This document shows positions 57,761 to 64,000 of a DNA stretch of 64,000 bases, in pieces. Below the pieces are notes generated by a model. It saw only the letters and a program-made list of their open reading frames with translations, ran no database searches and was not told the origin of the DNA. The translations under genes were made by a program, and so were the position numbers. Position 1 is the stretch's first letter. Every line of letters starts with the position of its first letter. Source of the stretch: Prevotellaceae bacterium (GTDB lineage: Bacteria; Bacteroidota; Bacteroidia; Bacteroidales; Bacteroidaceae); the NCBI GenBank assembly GCA_015256945.1, contig JABZLB010000008.1, positions 1 through 64,000 of the forward strand. The letters run 5' to 3'.

Positions 57761-58348
57761 ATGAAACATCTCATACTCCTGTCACTCTTTAGTATAACAA
57801 CTATCATGGCCTCGGCTCAGGATGTAGCCACAGCATCAGAATATGCTGGAACACCGGCGACAACGATGCAAAAGACCGAAGCTAAAGCCGCCGATACTCC
57901 CTCATCACTACGTTTTGGCTACCTCAGCTATTCATCAGTGCTGAAACTTATGCCCGATTATATGGCAGCTCAACGCAATATCGATGATTTAAAAACAAAA
58001 TACGACCTCGAAATGAAGCGCGTAGAGAACGAGTTTAACCAGAAATACGAACAGTTCCTTGCAGGCCAACACGACTTTGCCCCCACCATTCTGCAGAAAC
58101 GACAAGCCGAGCTTCAGGATCTCATGGAAAAGAATATTGCTTTCAAACAGAAAGCACAGCAACTGCTTAAAGATGCTGAAGCAAACGCTTTCGCACCAGT
58201 AAACCAGCGCCTTGACGCTGTTATTCAGCGCGTAGGACAGGCTTTGGGTCTGGCATTTGTTCTCAATACAGATAATCACGCTGTACCATTTATCAACACT
58301 TTATCAGGTGTTGACGTTACAGCCACGGTTGTTGATGCTGTAAAATAA
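57761..58348 (+). CDS. OmpH/Skp family periplasmic chaperone (third of three)
   Basis: The protein has 195 aa from ATG 57761, which opens a signal peptide ending ASAQ; an in-frame start at 57659 gives a non-signal extension and is rejected. The OmpH body reads RFGYLSYSSVLKLMPDYMAAQRNIDDLKTKYDLEMKRVENEFNQKYEQFL and ends LAFVLNTDNHAVPFINTLSGVDVTATV. It carries a longer Ala/Thr-rich linker after the signal (about residues 20-50) than the other two. murI follows. Confidence 0.85.
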   Translation: MKHLILLSLFSITTIMASAQDVATASEYAGTPATTMQKTEAKAADTPSSLRFGYLSYSSVLKLMPDYMAAQRNIDDLKTKYDLEMKRVENEFNQKYEQFLAGQHDFAPTILQKRQAELQDLMEKNIAFKQKAQQLLKDAEANAFAPVNQRLDAVIQRVGQALGLAFVLNTDNHAVPFINTLSGVDVTATVVDAVK

Positions 58349-58420
58349 GCCGTCAACCCTTTTGCTTTACCGGGTAACCGTTTGCTTTTTATCTCTTTCT
58401 GCTTTATCACAAGCCCCGGT

Positions 58421-59341
58421 ATGAAAGTGTGTTTTATGAATCAGAATTTTCACATTTCAGAATATCCGAACGTCGACTGCCCCATAACGGGGCTTTCGGC
58501 TGACGCATTAAAAGCCGTAAAACAAGGTCCGATAGGTGTGTTTGACAGCGGATACGGCGGACTTACTATCCTGCATGGCATCCGCCAACTGATGCCACAG
58601 TATGATTATCTTTACCTTGGCGACAACGCTCGTGCGCCTTATGGCCCGCGTTCTTACGAGGTAGTTTACGAGTTTACGCGCCAGGCCGTAAAGAAATTGT
58701 TTGATATGGGCTGCCAGCTGGTTATCCTGGGGTGTAACACTGCTTCAGCCAAGGCCTTGCGAAGCATACAGCAAAACGACCTCGAACTGTGGGATTCGTC
58801 ACGCCGTGTGCTTGGTGTTATCCGGCCTACTGCCGAAATTATCGGAAACCTTACGCGCAACGGCCATGTAGGTTTGCTCGCTACCGAAGGCACAGTAAAG
58901 AGCCATAGCTATGCTTTAGAGATAGCAAAGCTGTGGCCCGGCGTCAAAGTAACGGGGCAAGCCTGTCCGTTTTGGGTGGCCTTAGTTGAATATAACGAAG
59001 CCGATTCGCCCGGTGCCGACTACTTTGTCAAGAAGCGTATCGACCAGCTTATGCTGAAAGACCCCGACATTGATACCATTATCCTCGGCTGTACTCATTT
59101 TCCTTTGCTCATGCCAAAGATTTTAAAGTATACCAGGCCCGGCGTACGCCTTGTACCACAAGGCGAATATGTAGCATCGAGCCTGCAGGATTATCTACGC
59201 CGGCATCCCGATATGGAGCAGCGGTTAACCCGTAGAGGAACAGCCCGTTACCTTACATCTGAAAGCCCTGACAAGTTTAAGGCGAGTGCTTCCATATTTC
59301 TTCACGAAAGCATTCAGGCCGAACACGTTGAGTTAGGTTAA
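58421..59341 (+). CDS. murI: glutamate racemase
   Basis: The protein has 306 aa from the ATG at 58421 (another ATG at 58436 gives 301 aa; the family is usually near 260-280). It converts L- to D-glutamate for peptidoglycan. The catalytic Cys pair is visible in VILGCNTASAKAL and IILGCTHFPLLMP, with the Asp in GVFDSGYGGLTIL. An N-terminal extension of about 25-30 residues precedes the fold (NQNFHISEYPNVDCPITG). It is the last peptidoglycan-related gene before rbfA. Confidence 0.94.
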   Translation: MKVCFMNQNFHISEYPNVDCPITGLSADALKAVKQGPIGVFDSGYGGLTILHGIRQLMPQYDYLYLGDNARAPYGPRSYEVVYEFTRQAVKKLFDMGCQLVILGCNTASAKALRSIQQNDLELWDSSRRVLGVIRPTAEIIGNLTRNGHVGLLATEGTVKSHSYALEIAKLWPGVKVTGQACPFWVALVEYNEADSPGADYFVKKRIDQLMLKDPDIDTIILGCTHFPLLMPKILKYTRPGVRLVPQGEYVASSLQDYLRRHPDMEQRLTRRGTARYLTSESPDKFKASASIFLHESIQAEHVELG

Positions 59342-59397
59342 ACCATTGTTACGGCTTAAAAGTTCATTTTCCTATCCATTTAAACACAAATACCAAT

Positions 59398-59733
59398 ATG
59401 CAAGAGACTAGACAAAACCGAATATCACGCTTACTCCAGAAAGAACTGGCTGAAATTTTTCAGCTTCAAACCCGCCAGATGCACGGCGTTCTGGTTAGTG
59501 TTACCCGCGTCCGTATCAGCCCCGACCTTAGTATATGTACTGCTTATCTCAGCATTTTCCCGTCAGAGAAAGCCGAAGAAATACTAAACAACATTACGCG
59601 TAACGAGAAAAGCATACGCTTTGAGCTGGGACAGCGTGTACGTAACCAGCTGCGCATCATCCCTGAACTGCGTTTCTTCATTGACGACAGCCTCGATTAT
59701 ATCGACCATATTGACGAACTTCTGAAGAAATAA
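59398..59733 (+). CDS. rbfA: ribosome-binding factor A
   Basis: The protein has 111 aa. The RbfA KH-like fold is recognised from RQNRISRLLQKELAEIFQL, VLVSVTRVRISPDLSICTAYLSIFP and LRIIPELRFFIDDSLDYIDHIDELL. It helps mature the 5' end of 16S rRNA in the 30S subunit. It ends 4 nt before the next gene's GTG start, so the pair is translationally close. Confidence 0.93.
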   Translation: MQETRQNRISRLLQKELAEIFQLQTRQMHGVLVSVTRVRISPDLSICTAYLSIFPSEKAEEILNNITRNEKSIRFELGQRVRNQLRIIPELRFFIDDSLDYIDHIDELLKK

Positions 59734-59737
59734 AATT

Positions 59738-60964
59738 GTGAACTTTCCCTTTTTTGTCGCACGACGCTATCTCTTTTCAAAGAAAAAGACCCACGTTATC
59801 AACGTTATTTCGTTGATTTCAGTCGTGGGAGTGGCAGTGGCTACGATGGCGTTAGTTGTCGTTATGTCAGTATTCAACGGCTTTCAAGACCTTGTTGCCA
59901 ACCTCTTTACCAACTTTGACCCGCAGCTTAAGGTCATGCCCGTTATGGGAAAAACCGCTGCAGCCGACGACCCGGTGCTGACAAAGATTCGCCGTTTGCC
60001 GCAGGTTGATGTTGCTACTGAGAGTCTTCAGGACATGGCACTGGCTGTTTATCAGGGCAAGCAGGCCATGGTTACCGTGAAAGGTGTTGACGATAGTTTC
60101 GCCAATCTGACGCATATTACCGAAATTCTCTATGGCGACGGCCAGTTTCAGCTGCATACTGCCAACCTCGATTACGGCACACCGGGTATACGTCTTGCCC
60201 AAACGCTCGGCACAGGAGCCAACTGGCAGGGATACTTAAGGATATATGCGCCGCGCCGTGAGGGGCAACTCGACATGAGTAATCCGCAGGACGGGTTCGT
60301 CGTCGACTCGTTAATCTCCTCCGGTGTGGTCTTTGCCGTCAACCAGGGTAAGTATGATAAGAACTATATTTTGACGAGTATTGGCTTTGCGCGCAGGCTA
60401 TTCGGCCAGCAAGGACGCCTTTCTGCTCTCGAATTACGCCTGAAACCCGATGCCGATTTCAATGCAGCCAAACGCCGGATACAGCAAATTGCAGGCAGCC
60501 GTTTTGTCGTAAAGGACCGATATGAACAACAGGCCGACACATTCAAAATTATGCAGATTGAGAAGCTTATGGCCTATATTTTCCTCACGTTTATCCTTAT
60601 TGTGGCCTGCTTTAATATTATAGGCTCGCTGTCGATGCTTATTATTGATAAGCGCGACGATGCAGTAACGCTTCGCAATTTGGGTGCAACCGATCGCCAG
60701 ATAACGCGCATCTTCCTGTTTGAAGGGCGTATGATCAGCGTTTTCGGCGCCTTGCTGGGCATAGGTCTGGGGCTTTTGCTGTGCCTGTTGCAGCAGCAGT
60801 TTGGCTTTGTAAGGATGGGCGATGCCGACGGCAGCTACATTGTTAACGCTTATCCCGTAAGCGTTCATTATCTCGATGTGCTGATTATTTTTATTACTGT
60901 CATCGTTGCCGGATGGCTTTCTGTATGGTATCCTGTCCGCTATCTGAGCAAAAGGCTGTTATAA
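59738..60964 (+). CDS. LolC/LolE-like ABC transporter permease (FtsX family), GTG start
   Basis: The protein has 408 aa. One N-terminal membrane helix (NVISLISVVGVAVATMALVVVMSVFNGF) is followed by a periplasmic domain of about 220 residues and three C-terminal helices (LTFILIVACFNIIGSLSMLIIDKRDD, FGALLGIGLGLLLCLLQQQ, LIIFITVIVAGWL). The plan matches the lipoprotein-release permeases LolC/E. The matching ATPase (LolD) is not adjacent. The start codon is GTG, 4 nt after the rbfA stop; later ATGs would cut the first helix. Confidence 0.87.
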   Translation: MNFPFFVARRYLFSKKKTHVINVISLISVVGVAVATMALVVVMSVFNGFQDLVANLFTNFDPQLKVMPVMGKTAAADDPVLTKIRRLPQVDVATESLQDMALAVYQGKQAMVTVKGVDDSFANLTHITEILYGDGQFQLHTANLDYGTPGIRLAQTLGTGANWQGYLRIYAPRREGQLDMSNPQDGFVVDSLISSGVVFAVNQGKYDKNYILTSIGFARRLFGQQGRLSALELRLKPDADFNAAKRRIQQIAGSRFVVKDRYEQQADTFKIMQIEKLMAYIFLTFILIVACFNIIGSLSMLIIDKRDDAVTLRNLGATDRQITRIFLFEGRMISVFGALLGIGLGLLLCLLQQQFGFVRMGDADGSYIVNAYPVSVHYLDVLIIFITVIVAGWLSVWYPVRYLSKRLL

Positions 60965-60998
60965 AAGTCCCTTTTTCTTCAACAAAATAAGGCTAACG

Positions 60999-61094
60999 TT
61001 CATGTTCGACGGCCGTCAGCAACGCTGCTGACGGCCGTCGAACATGTTGTATGGCGACCGTCAAACGCGTGGTTGACGACCGCCGCATAATGAC
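60999..61094. repeat. intergenic four-core palindromic element, copy 6
   Basis: Cores start at 61007, 61029, 61052 and 61074 with spacing 22/23/22 bp. The first two form a perfect 18-bp hairpin, TGTTCGACGGCCGTCAGC with its reverse complement. The 3' edge CATAATGACCTTTATT matches the other copies. It lies between the convergent permease and O-methyltransferase genes. Confidence 0.9.
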
Positions 61095-61231
61095 CTTTAT
61101 TGCGTAAAGGAAGAATGTTTACAGACGAAAGAAGGGGGCTGCGTGTAATAATGAACGAAACGTTACAAGGCAACAAGATACACTTGTAACGAAGAGGGAT
61201 AAAACAAAACGGAATAAACCCTCCGATACAG

Positions 61232-61948
61232 CTACTTTTTGCGTATCAGGGTAAGACCGTCACGTAGGGGCAGAATAACCTGTTCTACACGTTCGTCGCG
61301 CGCAACATAATCGTTAAACTGCCGTATTCCAACGGTCTGCGCATCGTTATCGTAATCCCTGTCAACCACATGTCCGTCCCAAAGCGTATTGTCAGCCAGA
61401 ATATATCCGCCGTGTTTTAGCATGCTGAGCGTCATTTCGTAGTCGGCAATATAGTCGCGTTTGTTCCCGTCAAGGAAAGCCATGTCAAAGGTCAGGCCCA
61501 GTCTGGGGGCTTCAACCCTGGCATCACCAATGATAAAACGTATGTAACGGGCCACGGGCGAGCCTTCTATCCACGAGCGTGTAAAGTCTTCAAGCTCATC
61601 GTTAATTTCGAAAGTGTAAACCATCGGCTGCATGGTGCTGTCGGTCAGACAGGCCGAAGCATCTGCCCCATGCCCCGAAAGGGTTTCAGAAGAGACGGTT
61701 TTCAGCATTTCGTCCAGTCCTTCAGCCATACATATCGCACTGTAACCGCAAAATGTTCCTATTTCTAAAATGCGGCGTGGACGTATCATTTCGACCAGCA
61801 TTTTCAGCAGTCGGCCCTCTACATGACCGCTCGACATGCGGCCGTGTATGGTGTGAATGTTCTCTGCCCGCCACAGTTTGTACAGGTAATCGCCCTCTGA
61901 ACTGCTGTGCTGTTCGATGTATTGGTCTAAAGCTTCTGTATCAGTCAT
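61232..61948 (-). CDS. SAM-dependent O-methyltransferase (COG4122 type)
   Basis: The protein has 238 aa from ATG 61946-61948; upstream in-frame codons overlap aroQ. Class I methyltransferase motifs: RRILEIGTFCGYSAICMAEGL (SAM-binding motif I), VYTFEINDELEDF, DMAFLDGNKRDY (metal/catalytic Asp region) and GGYILADNTLWDG. The family includes catechol- and caffeoyl-CoA-type enzymes; the acceptor is unknown. The start lies 2 nt after the aroQ stop, so the two genes form one transcript. Confidence 0.9.
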   Translation of the reverse strand: MTDTEALDQYIEQHSSSEGDYLYKLWRAENIHTIHGRMSSGHVEGRLLKMLVEMIRPRRILEIGTFCGYSAICMAEGLDEMLKTVSSETLSGHGADASACLTDSTMQPMVYTFEINDELEDFTRSWIEGSPVARYIRFIIGDARVEAPRLGLTFDMAFLDGNKRDYIADYEMTLSMLKHGGYILADNTLWDGHVVDRDYDNDAQTVGIRQFNDYVARDERVEQVILPLRDGLTLIRKK

Positions 61949-61950
61949 CG

Positions 61951-62418
61951 TTACCTGACGGTGGTATGCTCTGTGGTTTCTGTGCCACTTTCTGAAATAT
62001 GTGCCAGTATGGCTTCTACGGCCAGCTTGTAGCTGTTCAGTCCGAAGCCGCAAATTACACCCAGACAACCCGCCGAAATCATCGACTTATGGCGAAATTC
62101 CTCGCGCTTGTGCACGTTTGTGATGTGCACTTCAATCACCGGACAGGCAATTGAACGGATGCAATCGAGCAATGCTATCGATGTATGCGTGTAGGCTCCT
62201 GCATTGAAAACAATACCGTCGCAGGCAAAACCGGCTTCCTGTATCTTATTAATCAGTTCGCCCTCTACGTTGCTTTGATAATAGCTTAACTTCACATCGG
62301 GGAAATCGGCACGAAGTTGTGGAAGATAACTTTCAAACGAATTGTGCCCGTAAATGGCAGGTTCGCGCGCACCCAACAAGTTGAGGTTCGGCCCGTTGAC
62401 AATTAAAATCTTCTTCAT
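61951..62418 (-). CDS. aroQ: 3-dehydroquinate dehydratase, type II
   Basis: The protein has 155 aa. Type II signatures are ILIVNGPNLNLLGAREPAIYG, YYQSNVEGELINKIQEA, IVFNAGAYTHTSIALLDCI and VIEVHITNVHKREEFRHKSMIS, with the catalytic Tyr and His. It dehydrates 3-dehydroquinate in the shikimate pathway to aromatic amino acids. The C-terminal ten residues (SGTETTEHTT) are low-complexity. Its promoter, 165 nt upstream, lies inside the 5' end of the divergent xerD gene. Confidence 0.96.
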   Translation of the reverse strand: MKKILIVNGPNLNLLGAREPAIYGHNSFESYLPQLRADFPDVKLSYYQSNVEGELINKIQEAGFACDGIVFNAGAYTHTSIALLDCIRSIACPVIEVHITNVHKREEFRHKSMISAGCLGVICGFGLNSYKLAVEAILAHISESGTETTEHTTVR

Positions 62419-62449
62419 TTTATATTTTGCAGTTTCTAAGTTTTTCAGT

Positions 62450-62457
62450 TAACTTTG
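62450..62457 (+). promoter_or_regulatory. promoter -7 box (TAACTTTG) for xerD
   Basis: TAACTTTGTATC has a TTTG 20 nt upstream. It lies about 150 nt before the xerD start. Confidence 0.65.
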
Positions 62458-62582
62458 TATCAGTATCGTATCATCGTGCAGGCAGGCAGGCCATAAACCG
62501 CTGATTTTTCAACAGCCCCGATAGGGTTGCAGTCTTGTACGGAGCGGCCCGTAAAGCTGCATGCACCATATATACCATTGTT

Positions 62583-62590
62583 GCAAAGAT
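62583..62590 (-). promoter_or_regulatory. promoter -7 box (TATCTTTG) for aroQ
   Basis: On the minus strand TATCTTTGCAAC has a TTTG box 18 nt upstream that overlaps the start of the xerD coding sequence. Its transcript and the xerD transcript would be antisense to each other over about 125 nt. Confidence 0.7.
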
Positions 62591-62606
62591 ACGTAAAAAG
62601 AGCTAT

Positions 62607-63551
62607 ATGCAAACGAAAAAAAAATATAAATCGACCGATATTGACGACATCGTAAGGCGTTACGTCCGCTATCTGCGTTTGGAACGCAGCTACTCTGACA
62701 ACACGCTCGAAGCATACCGGCACGATTTAAACTATCTTCTGTGCCACCTGCAGAGCGAAGGCACCGACCCGCTTGGCGTAAAGCTCGAGAATTTAGACCA
62801 TTTTGCAGCCTCATTACACGAGCATGGCATTGGCGCCAAGTCGCAGGCGCGCATACTTAGCGGCGTACGTTCGTTTTATCGGTATCTGGTTTTAGACGGT
62901 TATATTGAGGTAGACCCTACTGAATTGCTCGTATCGCCGCACCTTCCCAAGCATCTTCCCGAGTTTTTGAGTACCGAAGAGGTAGACCGTTTAGAGGCTG
63001 CCGTTGACCTCTCTGCGAAAGAAGGGCACCGCAACCGCGCTATTATTGAGATGTTTTTCTCATGTGGTTTGCGTGTATCGGAGCTTACAAACCTCAAACT
63101 TTCTGGCCTTTTTCTCGAACAACGCTTTATCAGAGTGCTCGGCAAAGGCAACAAAGAGCGACTTGTTCCCATCTCGGAGCGTGCCATTCATGAGCTGAAT
63201 TTGTGGTTCGACGACCGCAGACACATGGACATTAAGCCCGGCGAAGAAGACTATGTATTTCTGAATCGCCGGGGCCATCACCTTACAAGGGTCATGATTC
63301 TTATTATGGTAAAACGGCTTGGTGAGGCTGCAGGCATCAGGAAAACCATATCGCCGCATACCCTTCGCCACAGTTTTGCCACGGCTTTGCTGCGCGGAGG
63401 TGCCGACCTGCGCGTGATACAGGAGCTGCTTGGCCATGCCAGCATTGGCACAACTGAGATATACACGCACCTCGACGACGAAACACTGCGTCAGGAAATA
63501 CTGCTCCATCATCCGCGAAATATAATGAAGAAGGAGGGAAACAATACCTGA
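62607..63551 (+). CDS. xerD: tyrosine recombinase XerD-like
   Basis: The protein has 314 aa. It resolves chromosome dimers at dif with XerC and FtsK. The SAM-like core-binding domain comes first (about 1-110), then the catalytic domain with Arg156 (CGLRVSEL), Lys180 (GKGNKERLVPI), His251 and Arg254 (HTLRHSFA), His277 (LGHASIGTTEIYTH) and the nucleophile Tyr286. All six residues are intact. ATG 62607 is used because the upstream in-frame extension is non-homologous; the promoter lies before it. No mobile-element genes surround it, so it looks like the housekeeping recombinase. Confidence 0.92.
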   Translation: MQTKKKYKSTDIDDIVRRYVRYLRLERSYSDNTLEAYRHDLNYLLCHLQSEGTDPLGVKLENLDHFAASLHEHGIGAKSQARILSGVRSFYRYLVLDGYIEVDPTELLVSPHLPKHLPEFLSTEEVDRLEAAVDLSAKEGHRNRAIIEMFFSCGLRVSELTNLKLSGLFLEQRFIRVLGKGNKERLVPISERAIHELNLWFDDRRHMDIKPGEEDYVFLNRRGHHLTRVMILIMVKRLGEAAGIRKTISPHTLRHSFATALLRGGADLRVIQELLGHASIGTTEIYTHLDDETLRQEILLHHPRNIMKKEGNNT

Positions 63552-63624
63552 ATGGCTGCCTGAGGGCCTCTTTATAAGCGATAAAGCACATTGTTTTTAC
63601 ACATCAATAATAAATAAATCAAAC

Positions 63625-64000
63625 ATGAAATTCAAGCATTTTATTTTCTCCCTGCTGCTGTTTGCCGTGGCTCTCACGGCGTCGGCACAGATGCCTGCCC
63701 AGATAATTCCGGCCGATACGGCCTTCAGAGTGGGCAGACTTTCGAACGGATTAACCTATTATATAAGGTATAACAACTGGCCCGAACATCGCGCCAACTT
63801 TTACATTGCACAGAAAGTAGGGTCGATTGAGGAAAACGACGACCAGCGCGGACTGGCTCATTTCCTCGAGCATATGGCCTTCAACGGGTCGGATCATTTC
63901 AAGGGCAACGACCTTATAGAATGGTGTCGCGCACACGGTATTAAATTCGGTGGCGACCTTAACGCTTATACGTCAACCGATGAAACAGTATATAATATTG
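63625..64000 (+). CDS. M16-family zinc peptidase, N-terminal part (runs off the window)
   Basis: The first 125 codons are visible. A signal peptide (ending ASAQ near residue 22) is followed by the M16 domain opening DTAFRVGRLSNGLTYYIRYNN and the inverted zinc motif HFLEH in RGLAHFLEHMAFNGSDHF, then GGDLNAYTSTDETVY, which matches the conserved second helix. Bacteroidetes encode large periplasmic M16 proteins with two or four M16 repeats; the length cannot be told here. It begins 73 nt after xerD. Substrate unknown. Confidence 0.9.
   Translation, partial: MKFKHFIFSLLLFAVALTASAQMPAQIIPADTAFRVGRLSNGLTYYIRYNNWPEHRANFYIAQKVGSIEENDDQRGLAHFLEHMAFNGSDHFKGNDLIEWCRAHGIKFGGDLNAYTSTDETVYNI

Noticed and set aside
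62607..63551. Tyrosine recombinase as sign of an integrative element
   Set aside because: The protein has housekeeping XerD features and its neighbours are aroQ and an M16 peptidase; no att repeats, excisionase or mobilisation genes are seen.

Overview
The window is chromosomal DNA from a member of the Bacteroidales, most likely Prevotellaceae. The evidence is the set of Bacteroidetes-type promoters (TAnnTTTG -7 boxes), a fused SecDF, a BspA-like leucine-rich-repeat protein with a type IX secretion-type C-terminus, a lipoprotein with an acidic SNSDDD export signal, the order metK / DUF4271 / hemD / rnpA / yidD, and a PorG-like / uppS / bamA / skp / murI cluster. Gene content is mostly housekeeping. 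I see no phage, plasmid, insertion sequence or CRISPR array.

Layout. 1-1.5 kb: the end of a class V aminotransferase and a cytidylyltransferase-oxidoreductase fusion, probably the edge of a surface-polymer or phosphonate cluster. 1.5-4.1 kb: a 22-bp-periodic array, a promoter-terminator unit with no reading frame, an LRR surface protein and a 74-aa partner. 4.2-12.3 kb: GH92 mannosidase, HU, rhomboid protease, EEP-family protein, SecDF. 12.8-23.4 kb: outer-membrane protein, tRNA-Arg, trpS, a membrane-anchored papain-like protein, U32 protein, sufE, SpoU methyltransferase, a lipoprotein, tRNA-Gln, SIMPL and DUF4919 proteins, tyrS. 23.4-27.2 kb (minus strand): metK-DUF4271-hemD-rnpA-yidD. 27.8-41.8 kb: PfkB kinase, ABC ATPase, SF1 helicase, MATE pump, hydrolase, YitT, argS, RNase H-like protein, DUF1893, Na/Pi transporter, nucleoside kinase. 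42-50.1 kb: korAB, a LytTR regulator with a partner exported protein, upp, pckA. 50.2-61 kb: a candidate small RNA, then the envelope cluster DUF6242-PorG-uppS-bamA-three Skp-like genes-murI-rbfA-LolC/E-like permease. 61.2-64 kb: O-methyltransferase, aroQ, xerD and the start of an M16 peptidase.

The most unusual content is intergenic. Six copies of a roughly 95-bp element lie only between genes. Each carries four palindromic cores close to GACGGCCGTC, spaced 22/23/22 bp (23/23/22 in the first copy). One copy runs in phase into a longer degenerate 22-bp array (about 1617-1925). Two other 22-bp-phased arrays flank the LytTR regulator gene. LytTR proteins bind direct repeats spaced about two helical turns apart, so these two arrays are candidate operator arrays. 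Two promoter-terminator units without reading frames (about 2.07-2.32 kb and 50.25-50.47 kb) are candidate small RNAs or leaders. Several promoters lie so close to their start codons that the mRNAs look leaderless or nearly so.

All assignments were made by reading the sequence. No database search was run, and family names rest on recognised motifs.
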